A DNA stretch of 64,000 bases from Sinimarinibacterium arenosum (GCF_005047655.1 NZ_SUKF01000001.1:360745-424744); one strand, 5' to 3'; numbered from the stretch's first letter, positions 45,484-54,993 are shown. Numbers and translations are program-made. Notes: generated by a model from the sequence alone, not told the origin.

Positions 45484-45581
45484 GGGACACCGCTGGTCCG
45501 GTGGGCTGCGGCCGTGGTCGCCCCGATATGGCGCAGAGGGTCCGTCTTGCGGTCTGATCCGGGGCGGAGGATTACCGGGTG

Positions 45582-46424
45582 ATGAGCGTCGAGCGGAACT
45601 TGATGAGCCGGATTGCGGCCGAGATGGCGGCGGGTCGTCTGACTCTGCCCAGCCTGCCGGAAGCTGCGGCAACGGTGGGCGAGCTGGTGCGGCGTGAGGA
45701 CGTTACGGCTGCGCGGCTGGCGGCGGAGATCGGCAAGGATCCGGCGTTGGCTGCGCGCCTGTTGCGCGTCGCCAACAGTGCCGCCGTCAGCGGCAGTGGG
45801 CCGCCAGCGGAATCCCTGACGCGGGCGATCACCAAGCTGGGCTTCAACTTGACGCGGGCGCTGGTCAGCCGCATGGCGATCGAACAGATGTTTCATCCGA
45901 AATCTCCGGCACTCAAAGCCTACATGCGCCGGATCTGGCGGCAGAGTCTCGAGGTGGCCGCGCTGAGTCGGGTACTGGCGGAGCGCCTGACCATTCTGGA
46001 ACCTGACACGGCCATGCTGGCCGGGCTGGTGCACCTGGTCGGTGTTTTGCCGATCGTGCGGCTGGTTGACGATCACCCGGAGCTGGTGCGCAGCGAGGCA
46101 GAGCTTGAAACGGCCATCGCTCACATGCATCAGGCGGTCGGTCGTTTTGTGCTGAAAGTGTGGAAATTTCCCCCTGAGCTGGTCGAGGTGCCGGTGCTCG
46201 CCAACGACTTCCTGCGGCACCACGATGGGCCTGCTGACTACGCCGATGTCGTCAGCGTTTCGTTGCTGCAGTTGCGCGGCGATGCTGCAGGTGTATTGAC
46301 CGAGGTGGATCCCGGAAGGGTGCCGGCCATTGCAAAGCTCGGCCTAAGGCCGGAGGCCGAGGTGCTTGAGATGCCGGATCTGCGTGGTGCCTACGAGCGC
46401 ACGACGCTGCTGCTCGCGGCTTAG
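45582..46424 (+). CDS. HDOD domain protein
   Basis: A 280-residue stand-alone HDOD protein. The domain shows the family order LPSLPEAAATVGELV, LLRVANSA, ITKLGFNLTRALV and GLVHLVGVLPIVRLV. The catalytic HD dyad of true HD domains is absent, as expected, so a regulatory or scaffold role is likely. GGAGG precedes the start; an ATG at 45582 follows a GTG at 45579. A second stand-alone HDOD gene is 9 kb downstream. Its stop overlaps the convergent SnoaL-like gene by 4 bases. Confidence 0.87.
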   Translation: MSVERNLMSRIAAEMAAGRLTLPSLPEAAATVGELVRREDVTAARLAAEIGKDPALAARLLRVANSAAVSGSGPPAESLTRAITKLGFNLTRALVSRMAIEQMFHPKSPALKAYMRRIWRQSLEVAALSRVLAERLTILEPDTAMLAGLVHLVGVLPIVRLVDDHPELVRSEAELETAIAHMHQAVGRFVLKVWKFPPELVEVPVLANDFLRHHDGPADYADVVSVSLLQLRGDAAGVLTEVDPGRVPAIAKLGLRPEAEVLEMPDLRGAYERTTLLLAA

Positions 46425-46957
46425 GCGCTTTGAACGGGCAGATTGCGGCTCAGCATCGCGATCAGACGGCGTTTGGTCGGAATCACCCAGTTTTCCTTCA
46501 GCTGCGGCGATAGCAACCCGGTGTCGTCGAGCTCGTCGCACAGGTGCATCTGGTGCGCCAGGTCGAACAGATCCAGCTGATCAGTGAACATCCCGTCGTC
46601 GCCCACGGTGATGAAGGAAACACCAGGCGTCTGGAAATAGCTGCCATCGGCGCGGCGACCGGGACCGCGATTCCACCAGTGCGTGATGATCCGGTTGCCG
46701 TGCGTGGTGTAGCGCTCGATCGGGAAACTCCAACCTTCCCATCCGACGAGCATGTCGCGACCGTAGTGCGTTGCGCGGATCTCGTCGCGATTCGCGGCGA
46801 AGACTCGCATGGTGCCACCGTACTCACACAGATAGGTGCACTGCTCGGCGTAGAACGCATCGGCGATCCAGGCCCACTGGTTGCGTCTGGCCGCCTCCTC
46901 GAAGGCTGATGCCAGTGCCTCGGCGCGGGACTCCACCTGTTCGCGGCTCAAGCTCAT
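46421..46957 (-). CDS. SnoaL/NTF2-like fold protein
   Basis: A 178-residue protein with the NTF2/SnoaL cone fold pattern: helical N-terminus (SREQVESRAEALASAFEEA), FYAEQCTYLCEYGG, HYGRDMLVGW and a following beta-rich half (RIITHWWNRGPG, VSFITVGDDGMF). Such proteins are isomerases, dehydratases or binding proteins. GGAG lies 8 bases before the ATG at 46957; the frame extends upstream without similarity. The substrate is unknown. Confidence 0.75.
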   Translation of the reverse strand: MSLSREQVESRAEALASAFEEAARRNQWAWIADAFYAEQCTYLCEYGGTMRVFAANRDEIRATHYGRDMLVGWEGWSFPIERYTTHGNRIITHWWNRGPGRRADGSYFQTPGVSFITVGDDGMFTDQLDLFDLAHQMHLCDELDDTGLLSPQLKENWVIPTKRRLIAMLSRNLPVQSA

Positions 46958-47180
46958 GCGGTTCGCTCCGGGTTCGTTTCGGCCTTGAGCATGGATGCGG
47001 CGCCCACGCCGCACATCGTCTGATTGCAGCATCCGTCCGCCGCGCCGGCACGCTCGCATTGAGGCGTCGGAGCCGACTTCGTACACTGCATCCGGGCGCG
47101 TTCGGTAGCCGTATCTCCATCAGTCGCCGAAAGCCCCTGCGGTTGCCGTGGGCATGGTCCTTGCTGCACAGGAGCTCCGA

Positions 47181-47696
47181 ATGAACATGAAATTTTCACT
47201 GTCATCTCTCGTTGCCGCTGCCGCGCTGAGCCTGGGAACACAGGCCCTGGCCGCCAACGCGCAGGCTGCTCACGAGGTGACGACCTATCAGGGACTTGCC
47301 GCCGGCACGACCGCCGAGGGGCAGATGTTTGACGGCGTGTCGCCGACGACGCTGCGCTCGATTGGCGGCGAGCACGGCGCGCAGGTGTGGGTCGACGGCG
47401 TTCTGCAGCGGGTGACGCTGAACAGCCGCCTGATCGGGCGTTATGACGCGATGAGCGAGGCGCAGCGCGCCGGCCTCAATGAGCTGCTGCTGAAGATGGT
47501 GCTCGGCGGTCCGATCGACCGTGACGATCCGGCCCTGCAGGCCATCGCCGGACTGCAGCTGTCGACCAGTGAGTTCAATCAGCTGATCGAAGCCGCCTAC
47601 GACACTTGTGAGCAGTCACGCATTCGCTATCACGACTGCAATCGCATCATTGCCGCGATGGGCCCGGTGCGCCCGATCGTGATGGGGCCCAACTGA
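47181..47696 (+). CDS. Exported protein, unknown
   Basis: 171 residues. A signal peptide is cleaved near ALA-AN (about residue 25). The mature part contains EVTTYQGLAAGTTAEGQMF and a C-terminal helical region with two cysteines (DTCEQSRIRYHDC) that may pair. AGGAG precedes the ATG. I recognise no family. It is convergent with the second wax-ester synthase gene (7-bp gap). Confidence 0.65.
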   Translation: MNMKFSLSSLVAAAALSLGTQALAANAQAAHEVTTYQGLAAGTTAEGQMFDGVSPTTLRSIGGEHGAQVWVDGVLQRVTLNSRLIGRYDAMSEAQRAGLNELLLKMVLGGPIDRDDPALQAIAGLQLSTSEFNQLIEAAYDTCEQSRIRYHDCNRIIAAMGPVRPIVMGPN

Positions 47697-47703
47697 GGCA
47701 GGC

Positions 47704-49119
47704 TCAGGCGGTTGCAGCCTCCAGTTCCTCCAGGGTTTCGCGACTGTAGACTGCCAGACGTTGCAGATGCGGCAGCGCTTCGCGACAGCCGATGAAGCCG
47801 AAGTTCAGGGTGTCCAGATAACTGACAACGGTAATGTTCACGCCGTAGCCGTTGAATGGTATCGACAGCGGGTAATAGGACTCCATCCGATAGCCGCGGA
47901 AGTACAACGGTTGCGTAGGGCCCGGCACGTTTGAGATCACCACGTTGAACGCCGGCCGCAGGCGGCCGATCGCGGCGGGCACCAGCGATAGAATCAGGGG
48001 GGTCATCAGCAGCGCGCTGTACTGCATGATCGCGTTGCGCGTCATGCCCTGCAGTTCGGCTTTGGCGTTGCGGGTGGATGCGATGATGCTGTGGAAGCGT
48101 TCGACCGGATCCTCGATGTCCGTGGCCAGCGACGCCAGGATGGCGCCCACCGCGTTGCCGCCGCCCGGGTCGTCCTTGGGCCGGATATTGACCGGCAGCA
48201 TCGCCGTCATTGCCTGGTCCGGCAGCGCATCCTGCTCCCGCAACAGGCGACGCAGTGCGCCGGCAGACAGTGCCAGCACGATGTCATTGATGGTGCCGCC
48301 GTGCGCCTTGGCCACGGTCTTGAGCCGATCAACTTTGAACTGTTGCGTGGCGAAGCGCCGGCTGCGCGAGATGCGCTGATTGATGATCGACTTGGGCGCC
48401 TGCATCGGCGCCACCAAATGATGGTCCTTGCGCTGCACGGATTTGGCGACGTGCAGGACGGCTTTGGCGATGTTGCGCGTTGCGCCGAGCTGCTCGCGCA
48501 CGGCATGCAGCAAGGCTTCCATCGTCGGCGCAGTATTGCCGTCGCGCGCGCCGCGTGGCGACGGTGGACGTGCGTGGAAAATAGGGGTGCTCTTGTCATC
48601 GGCTTTCGACGAGAGGCTGTGCGAAAGCAGTTTGATGCCGGTATAGCCATCGACCAGCGCGTGATGCACCTTGAAGTAGATCGCGAAACGGCCGTCTTCA
48701 AGGCCTTCGATGAAGTGTACTTCCCACGGCGGTCGGTGAAAGTCGAGCGCATGACTGTGCAGGCGTGACACCAGAATTCCGAGTTCACGCTCATCTCCCG
48801 GCTCGGGCAGCGCGGAACGCCGGACGTGATACTCGGGGTCGAAAAGATCGTCCTCAATCCACGCCTGCAGCGGGTGCGCTGGATGCTCCGGGCGCCGCAG
48901 CTTCAGATTCCACGGGGCATAGGCCACAGTCTCGGTGCGCACTTCGTCCATCAGTGCGCGCAGAAAATTGCGTTTGGGGCGCGGCGGCGGCGCAAAGTGC
49001 ATCAGCGCGCCGACGTGCATCATCGATTCATGCGATTCGCCTGCTAGAAAGGTCCAGTCCAGCGGGCTCAGCGATTTGGTTGCGGACACGTCTCCTCCGG
49101 GTGGTGACACCGACTTCAT
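47704..49119 (-). CDS. Wax ester synthase/diacylglycerol acyltransferase, second paralogue
   Basis: A 471-residue WS/DGAT with HHALVDG at 152-158 and the family blocks PLDWTFLAGES (start), PPWEVHFIEGL, MLPVNIRPKDDPGGGNAVG and VSNVPGPTQPLYFRGYR. The longer N-terminal frame to 49179 runs through a terminator hairpin, so the ATG at 49119 is preferred. It differs clearly from the paralogue at 7470-8858 and probably has another substrate preference. The gene lies downstream of the phytase-like esterase on the same strand, separated by a terminator. Confidence 0.92.
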   Translation of the reverse strand: MKSVSPPGGDVSATKSLSPLDWTFLAGESHESMMHVGALMHFAPPPRPKRNFLRALMDEVRTETVAYAPWNLKLRRPEHPAHPLQAWIEDDLFDPEYHVRRSALPEPGDERELGILVSRLHSHALDFHRPPWEVHFIEGLEDGRFAIYFKVHHALVDGYTGIKLLSHSLSSKADDKSTPIFHARPPSPRGARDGNTAPTMEALLHAVREQLGATRNIAKAVLHVAKSVQRKDHHLVAPMQAPKSIINQRISRSRRFATQQFKVDRLKTVAKAHGGTINDIVLALSAGALRRLLREQDALPDQAMTAMLPVNIRPKDDPGGGNAVGAILASLATDIEDPVERFHSIIASTRNAKAELQGMTRNAIMQYSALLMTPLILSLVPAAIGRLRPAFNVVISNVPGPTQPLYFRGYRMESYYPLSIPFNGYGVNITVVSYLDTLNFGFIGCREALPHLQRLAVYSRETLEELEAATA

Positions 49120-49174
49120 CGTGGCCGGCTGTGCGCATGATGCACGATCGCTCGCCGCTGCGGACGTGCCGCAC

Positions 49175-49202
49175 AACAAGAAAGGGCGGCCGATGGCCGC
49201 CC
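49175..49202 (-). terminator. Rho-independent terminator after the phytase-like gene
   Basis: On the minus strand an 8-bp perfect GC stem (49202-49195 with 49191-49184) is followed by TTTCTTGTT. It lies 27 bp after the stop of the phytase-like gene and before the wax-ester synthase start. Confidence 0.85.
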
Positions 49203-49228
49203 TGTGCTGACTGATCGAGACTGCTCGA

Positions 49229-50563
49229 TCAGAACAACGGCGTTGTCAGCTCGACGACGTACAGTGTGCTGGCGTCGACGGCATTGCTGCCGGGCAGCAC
49301 CTTCTGCACGATCTCGCCGCTTTCATCCGGAATCACAGCGAAGTCGTCGTCGTTGACGATGCCCAGATGCGTGGCGTCGATCAGCCACAGGCCTTCGAGC
49401 TTGTCGTGCGGGTAAGCCAGTCCAGTCAGTGCATCGTAGACCAGCGTCTTGCCGACCGGCTGAATGCCTTTGGCGGTCAGCATGTCCCAGTCCGTCCCTT
49501 CCAGGGCATGACCGTTGATCAGCAGTCCCGTGGCAGCATCGGCGGTGATTTCGGCATCGCTGTCGATTAGCGCCGTGTTGCTGGTGTCGACATTGGTTGC
49601 ATTGCTCAGATCGATCTTGAACAGGTTCTTGCGTGTTGCGGTGCCGTCTCCACCGTAGCCGCCGTCGCGTTCGTCGACCAGGAATGTCGTTGCTGTCAAT
49701 GCGACGATTTCGGAGTTCGACAGATTGCTGGCCTCCTGGCGATACAGATACTGAGCAATCGCTGCCGTTTCGAGGTTGATCGTGACAATACGGGTCAGTG
49801 TGCGGTTGGTAGCGTCAGTTTTGTTGGGGTTGTACATCGTCGACTGCATGATGCCGACCAGGGTCTTGCCGTCCGGCGTCACTGTCAGGCCTTCCATGCC
49901 GCGATTGGCGCGCCGGTTGGCGAATTCGGCTGGCAGGTTGAGGCTGGTACGGGGGTCATCCGGGAACGCATTGATGCGATCGATTTCGGTGCCGTCAGCT
50001 GCGTAGTGCACGATGTGCGGACCGTATTCGTCGCTGACCCAGAAGGTACCGTCAGCCAGCGCCACCAGGCCCTCGGAATCCAGACCGTAGGGATCGTAGG
50101 CGAGCAGGTTGCCGTCGGCGTCGTAGGGAATTTCGCCGGTGGCACCGAAGGTTTCGCTGGGCAGGCCGCTGATCGGATTGCCTTCGCGGTCCTTCAGCAG
50201 AATCTCTTTGACTTCGACGACGTCGCCGTCCCGCGTCAGCTTGAACTCGCCAATGCGCGGCGTGTAGTCGGCAACCGGGAATTTCTTGCCGTCGCCTGCG
50301 CTGCCGCTGAAATCGGTATTCGGTCCGCGATCGGTCATCGCGTAGAAATGTCCCGCTTTGCTCGGATGTGCCGTGGCGCCCGAACCGAAGCCGCCGTTGC
50401 GGATTTCAGTGCCGTTGCTCAGCGTCTTCAGCACGCTGTAAGGCAGAGCGGCGCCGCTGCTCGGGTATGTGAACTTCTCGCTGTTGTCATCATTGCTGCA
50501 GGCGGCGAGCGCCATGGCCAACAGCGCGGCGGCCGGTTTCAGTCGAAGGGAGAACGGCGTCAT
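49229..50563 (-). CDS. Phytase-like/esterase-like lipoprotein
   Basis: A 444-residue exported lipoprotein (lipobox LAAC, cysteine at 22) of the esterase-like activity of phytase (PF13449-type) family. Typical segments are GGFGSGATAHP, MTDRGPN, SEGLVALADGTFWVSDEYGP and RGMEGLTVTPDGKTLV; the repeats suggest a beta-propeller. The family was named from phytase work, but many members may be phosphodiesterases. AGGT lies before the ATG. The gene is followed by a terminator. Confidence 0.82.
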   Translation of the reverse strand: MTPFSLRLKPAAALLAMALAACSNDDNSEKFTYPSSGAALPYSVLKTLSNGTEIRNGGFGSGATAHPSKAGHFYAMTDRGPNTDFSGSAGDGKKFPVADYTPRIGEFKLTRDGDVVEVKEILLKDREGNPISGLPSETFGATGEIPYDADGNLLAYDPYGLDSEGLVALADGTFWVSDEYGPHIVHYAADGTEIDRINAFPDDPRTSLNLPAEFANRRANRGMEGLTVTPDGKTLVGIMQSTMYNPNKTDATNRTLTRIVTINLETAAIAQYLYRQEASNLSNSEIVALTATTFLVDERDGGYGGDGTATRKNLFKIDLSNATNVDTSNTALIDSDAEITADAATGLLINGHALEGTDWDMLTAKGIQPVGKTLVYDALTGLAYPHDKLEGLWLIDATHLGIVNDDDFAVIPDESGEIVQKVLPGSNAVDASTLYVVELTTPLF

Positions 50564-50663
50564 CGCTACCTCGTTGTGGATCAGGATGCAGGGGAATTCC
50601 CGAGCATCGCAAACCCATGTTGAGATTCGACGACAGTTGCATGAAACCCTGCGTGAACCGGGC

Positions 50664-50701
50664 CGACTCTGCCGCGGGCGAGCGCACCCGCGGCAGAGTC
50701 G
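50664..50701 (-). terminator. Long perfect inverted repeat after the OmpA gene
   Basis: A perfect 15-bp stem (50664-50678 with 50687-50701, loop of 8) ends 5 bp from the OmpA-family stop codon. There is no clear U-run on the minus strand, but the position and stability favour transcript termination or 3' protection. Confidence 0.6.
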
Positions 50702-50705
50702 CAGT

Positions 50706-51902
50706 CTAGTTTTCGACGGTCAGCTCGACCCGGCGATTCTGCTCGCGCCCCTCGTCGCTGCCGTTGTCGGCGACGGGCTTTGATTCGCCGTAGCCGACTG
50801 CGTGCATGCGCTCGGGTGCAACGCCCTGGGCCGCCAGATAGTCGAGCACGGCCTGGGCGCGTTGCTCCGACAGCGTCTGGTTGTAGGCGTCCGCACCTTT
50901 ATCGTCTGTATGTCCGCCGATCTCGACCTTGATCTCCGGTGCTGCCACCAGTGCGGCAGCGGTCAGATCCAGGATCGTCTTGGCGTTGGCCGTCAGTCGG
51001 GCTTTGTCGAACTCGAAGGTGACGCCGTGCAGCACGATGACGTCGCCTGCCTTGCAGCCGCGCAGGTCGGCCTGTTCACCCGGCGCGGGGCTTTCGCAGG
51101 GCGGCGGCAGCGCACAGCCGATGGCATCGACTGCGGTGCCAGTCGGCGTGTCAGGGCATTGGTCGAGGTCATCGGTCACGCCATCTCCATCGGTGTCTGC
51201 AGGCGGAGGCGGTTCGGCCACCGGAACGACCTCGACCGGTGTCGGCTCAGGTGGCGGCAGTGGCTCCTCGGCGGGGGGGAACAACGGCACCATCAGGCCC
51301 AGGTTGATGATGCCGTCCGAGAACGCGTCTTCCGTTCCGTCCCCCAGTCCTTGAGTGTCGTGCGCATCCAGCCGATAGCGCAGCTCGAAGCGAACCGCGG
51401 CAGGGAAGCCGAACAGATTGATCTGCGACAGCGCACCGAATCCGGCTTCAAAGGCGGTCGAAGTGTAGTCGAGGAGCGTCGGCGCGCCGCCGACGGTTGC
51501 CGGGTGGTCGGTCACGTCCAGCGCCTGCGCGCCAACCACGGCAAACACATTTTTCAGCGTACCGCTGAAAGGGAACAGCAACAGATTGCCGCCGTAGCCA
51601 ACCACTTCGGTGGGCGCACCGGAGACGAAATCGGCGTCGTCGTTGTACTTGTTGTAGTGCGCCACCGCTTCGATCGCCGCCCAGTCGAACACGCGGGTGC
51701 CGATCGCCAAGGTGCCGCCGCTGCCAATCTTTGTTTCACGCGCGCCGTCGGGCACGGTCAAGGTCAGCATGGGCGCGACGTAGATCGTGCGACCGATCTG
51801 CATGATCAGCCCGCTCGAGTCGTCCTGTGCGGAAGCGGAACTGATACCCAGCAGCGCGGCAACGGCAATACCCCACGCGGCAGTGCGCTTGGATCCATCC
51901 AT
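50706..51902 (-). CDS. OmpA-family outer-membrane protein with TSP3-like repeat
   Basis: 398 residues. A signal peptide (to about SASA, residue 25) is followed by a beta-rich region (about 30-205) that should be a small barrel. A proline-rich linker leads to a calcium-binding thrombospondin-type repeat (DTDGDGVTDDLDQCPD). The C-terminal OmpA domain (about 290-398) has TFEFDKARL, IGGHTDDKGAD, LSEQRAQAV and EQNRRVEL, which bind peptidoglycan. GGAGGAG precedes the ATG. It anchors the outer membrane to the wall. Confidence 0.92.
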   Translation of the reverse strand: MDGSKRTAAWGIAVAALLGISSASAQDDSSGLIMQIGRTIYVAPMLTLTVPDGARETKIGSGGTLAIGTRVFDWAAIEAVAHYNKYNDDADFVSGAPTEVVGYGGNLLLFPFSGTLKNVFAVVGAQALDVTDHPATVGGAPTLLDYTSTAFEAGFGALSQINLFGFPAAVRFELRYRLDAHDTQGLGDGTEDAFSDGIINLGLMVPLFPPAEEPLPPPEPTPVEVVPVAEPPPPADTDGDGVTDDLDQCPDTPTGTAVDAIGCALPPPCESPAPGEQADLRGCKAGDVIVLHGVTFEFDKARLTANAKTILDLTAAALVAAPEIKVEIGGHTDDKGADAYNQTLSEQRAQAVLDYLAAQGVAPERMHAVGYGESKPVADNGSDEGREQNRRVELTVEN

Positions 51903-52054
51903 GGTCGGTCTCCTCCGAACGTTCTTTATTGGTTACGGCCGGCTTGAGCTTTGCACACGTCCGGGGCCTGCGCCCCCGCCCGAAGGGGTAGGTTGTGCGG
52001 GTGGCGAGGAACCCGATGGATGTGGGTGAGATACGCCTATGTTGTTGTGAATAT

Positions 52055-52636
52055 TTATTTTTCTTCAATTATGGTGCGTGGCTCTCGGATAAATCCGAGC
52101 ACGTCGGGAATTTCTGCAAAGTCGAGCCGCTGCAGCCTGATCAGCGATGGGCCGAGCTGAAGTTGCAGGGCGGTGGTGCTCCCGGATGTTTGTGCCAGCG
52201 CAGTCGTCAGCGCCGCATCGTCGATCGCCTGGCCGTTGACGCTGAGGTGTTGCAGAACCCACTCCAGATCGTTGTCATCAACTGCACTGGGGCCGTGTTC
52301 GGTCTGCACAAACACGCTGCCTTGTTCATCCAGATACGCTGCAGTCGGGTACTCGACCTCGCGTCCGGTGTGCGTATGCAGATGGCCGTTGGCGTCGACG
52401 CGTAGTACCAGCGGAGCGGATGCCAACGACACGTAGCCGCGCTGCGGTCCATTCTGGAAATACCAGCGGCCGTGCTCGTCGGGTGCGTAGTTCGGGTTGA
52501 TGGTGTCGATGATCTGTGGGCGCGTGATCACTTCGTCACGGATGCGCCAGCGCCCACGGCGGTCCAGGCTGAGCCAGCCGAACAGCGCGGGAACGTTCGG
52601 CCATTTGGCCAGCGCTCGATACACCCAGTCTTCCAT
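52055..52636 (-). CDS. Conserved-looking protein of unknown function
   Basis: A 193-residue protein with no signal peptide. Segments such as LAKWPNVPALFGWLSLDRRGRW, GRWYFQNGPQRGYVSL and the THTGREVEYPTAAYLDEQG stretch look like a conserved proteobacterial family of unknown function that I cannot name. It is rich in aromatic residues. It lies 152 bp from the OmpA gene and is divergent from the PQQ alcohol dehydrogenase gene. Confidence 0.7.
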   Translation of the reverse strand: MEDWVYRALAKWPNVPALFGWLSLDRRGRWRIRDEVITRPQIIDTINPNYAPDEHGRWYFQNGPQRGYVSLASAPLVLRVDANGHLHTHTGREVEYPTAAYLDEQGSVFVQTEHGPSAVDDNDLEWVLQHLSVNGQAIDDAALTTALAQTSGSTTALQLQLGPSLIRLQRLDFAEIPDVLGFIREPRTIIEEK

Positions 52637-52823
52637 GCCGTGTCTTCGTTCCGTCCTGTGACTCGCAGCCTCATGCGGGGGCGCCGAACCCTAACTTGTC
52701 CAGCGTTGCAGGCCAGAGCCCAACCTTTGGATATGGTCAAATCCGCTCGATTGGTGCAGCGTATCGTCCGAGCGGCGTCGATCCAAGAGCGCCCCGACAC
52801 GAAGAACGATGAGGAGAGACGAA

Positions 52824-54941
52824 ATGCGAGCGATCATCAGCACGGCGTTGCTGCTGACCCTGATGCCGGCGTTTGCGGCGCAGCCGGGCGCAGTGCCCGA
52901 GCCCGCTCCTGCGGTGAATGCTGCGCGAATCAGGGCAGCGGATCACGAGCCGGGCAACTGGATGAGCACCGGGCGCACTTACGACGAACAGCGCTACAGC
53001 CCGCTGGACAAGATCAACGACAAGAACGTCGGCAAGCTCGGTCTGGCGTGGAGTTACAAGCTGCCGATCGATCGCACCACCGAGGCGACGCCGATCGTCG
53101 TCGACGGGGTGATGTATACGACCAGCGCGTTCAGCGTGGTCTACGCCTTCGACGCTCGCAACGGCAAGCTGAAGTGGACCTATGATCCCGAGGTGCCGAA
53201 GATCAAGGCGCGCGAGGGCTGCTGCGGCCCGGCCAATCGCGGCGTCGCGGTGTGGAACGGCAAGGTCTATGTCGGTGCCTACGATGGTCGCCTGATTGCG
53301 CTGGACGCGGCCACCGGCAAGCCGGTGTGGACCACCGACACGGTGGTTGATCATGATCGCGCGTACACCATCACTGGCGCGCCGCGTATCGTCAAAGGCA
53401 AGGTCATCATCGGCAACGGCGGTGCCGAGATGGGCGTGCGCGGCTATGTGAGCGCTTATGACGCCGAGACCGGCAAGCAGGTGTGGCGCTTCTTCACGGT
53501 GCCCGGTGCGCCCGACGCCGGCCCTGACGATCAGTGGACCAAGCTGGCACGGCCGACGTGGTTCGGCGACCAGTACTGGGTTCAGGGCGGCGGCGGCACG
53601 GCCTGGGATTCGATGGCCTACGATCCCGAGCTGGATCTGCTCTACATCGGCACCGGTAACGGCTCGATGTGGAACCGCAAGCTGCGCAGCGAAGGCAAGG
53701 GCGACAATCTGTTCCTGTCGTCGATTCTTGCGGTGCGTCCGGACACCGGCGAGTACGTCTGGCATTACCAGACCACGCCGGGGGATACCTGGGACTACAC
53801 CGCCACCCAGCACATCATCCTGGCCGACCTCAAGATTGGCGGAAAAGTCCGCAAAGTGCTGATGCAGGCGCCGAAGAACGCGTTCTTCTATGTGCTCGAC
53901 CGCAAGACCGGTGAGCTGCTGTCGGCGGAAAAGTACGCGCCCTCGACCTGGGCGACGCACGTCGACATGAAAACCGGCCGGCCGGTTGAGAGTGCGGACG
54001 GCGACTGGACCAACGGCGCCAAGGTGGTCATGCCCAGTCCGCTGGGCGCGCATAACTGGCATCCGATGTCGTTCAATCCCAAGACTGGATTGGTCTACAT
54101 CCCGGCACAGGAAAGCGCTGCGCTGTACGCCCCGGACGACAACGCAAAGTACCTGTTCAAGGCGATGTTCAATGTCGGTACGCAGCCGTTCGAACTGCCC
54201 ACCGCGACGGACCAGCTCAAGGCGGCGGCGGACTCGTTCAAGGGTCGGCTGGTGGCCTGGGATCCGGTTGCGGCCAAGCCGGTGTGGACGCAGGAATACG
54301 TCACCATCTGGAACGGCGGCACACTGAGTACCGCCGGCAATCTGGTGTTCCAGGGCAGCGCCGACGGGCGCGTGATCGCCTACGCGGCCGACACCGGCAA
54401 GAAGCTGTGGGAATCGCCGGCCAATACCGGTGTCGTCGCTGCGCCGATGACTTACATGGTCGACGGTGAGCAGTATGTGACCTTCATGGCCGGATGGGGT
54501 GGTGCGTTCCCGCTGGTGTTGGGTGGCATCGCGCAGAATGCCAAGGTGCAGTCGGATGCGCGCGTGCTGACCTACAAGCTCGGCGGCAAGGACACGCTGC
54601 CGCCGCCGAAGCCGAGGCCGGTGTTGCCGCCGGCGCCCGGTCCGGTGAAGGCCGACGCCGCGACGCTGGCCAAGGGGCGCTATCTGTACAACGGCCTGTG
54701 CGCGGTGTGTCACGGCTCCGAGGCGATCGGCGGTGGCGTGATTCCCGATCTGCGCTACCTGACGCCGGAAAAGCATCAGATATTCAACGGCATCCTTGCC
54801 GGTGCCTTCGCACAGCGCGGGATGGCCTCGTTCATGGATCTGCTCAAACCCGAAGATGTCGAGGCGGTTCACCAGTACCTGATGCAGCGCGCGCATGATC
54901 TGCACCGGGATATCGAAACCAGCGCCAAGGCGGGCGGCTAG
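52824..54941 (+). CDS. PQQ-dependent quinohemoprotein alcohol dehydrogenase (type II)
   Basis: A 705-residue periplasmic enzyme that oxidises primary alcohols, passing electrons from PQQ to its own heme. A signal peptide (about 1-19) precedes an eight-bladed beta-propeller. The adjacent-cysteine disulfide over PQQ is Cys133-Cys134 (GCCG). The catalytic aspartate is in GDTWDYTATQ; the residue two after it is Thr, not the Asp of lanthanide enzymes, pointing to calcium. The C-terminal cytochrome c domain has CAVCH at 626-630. GAGGAGA precedes the ATG. It could oxidise fatty alcohols or short alcohols. Confidence 0.93.
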   Translation: MRAIISTALLLTLMPAFAAQPGAVPEPAPAVNAARIRAADHEPGNWMSTGRTYDEQRYSPLDKINDKNVGKLGLAWSYKLPIDRTTEATPIVVDGVMYTTSAFSVVYAFDARNGKLKWTYDPEVPKIKAREGCCGPANRGVAVWNGKVYVGAYDGRLIALDAATGKPVWTTDTVVDHDRAYTITGAPRIVKGKVIIGNGGAEMGVRGYVSAYDAETGKQVWRFFTVPGAPDAGPDDQWTKLARPTWFGDQYWVQGGGGTAWDSMAYDPELDLLYIGTGNGSMWNRKLRSEGKGDNLFLSSILAVRPDTGEYVWHYQTTPGDTWDYTATQHIILADLKIGGKVRKVLMQAPKNAFFYVLDRKTGELLSAEKYAPSTWATHVDMKTGRPVESADGDWTNGAKVVMPSPLGAHNWHPMSFNPKTGLVYIPAQESAALYAPDDNAKYLFKAMFNVGTQPFELPTATDQLKAAADSFKGRLVAWDPVAAKPVWTQEYVTIWNGGTLSTAGNLVFQGSADGRVIAYAADTGKKLWESPANTGVVAAPMTYMVDGEQYVTFMAGWGGAFPLVLGGIAQNAKVQSDARVLTYKLGGKDTLPPPKPRPVLPPAPGPVKADAATLAKGRYLYNGLCAVCHGSEAIGGGVIPDLRYLTPEKHQIFNGILAGAFAQRGMASFMDLLKPEDVEAVHQYLMQRAHDLHRDIETSAKAGG

Positions 54942-54953
54942 ACGACTTCAACG

Positions 54954-54993
54954 CACCGCACCGGCGCCTGCTGCGGCAGGCGCCGGTGCGGTG
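54954..54993 (+). terminator. 18-bp perfect hairpin after the PQQ-ADH gene
   Basis: Perfect 18-bp arms (54954-54971 and 54976-54993) with a TGCG loop begin 12 bp after the stop codon. The stem is very stable but no U-run follows, so it may stop transcription with help or protect the 3' end. Confidence 0.65.

Noticed and set aside
53800-53830. Lanthanide-type (XoxF) signature in the alcohol dehydrogenase
   Set aside because: The residue two after the catalytic Asp is Thr (WDYTATQ), not Asp, so the calcium-type reading is preferred.
52737-54905. 722-codon open frame antisense to the PQQ-ADH gene
   Set aside because: The plus-strand gene has CC, heme and propeller motifs; the minus frame is arginine/histidine-rich without a family.
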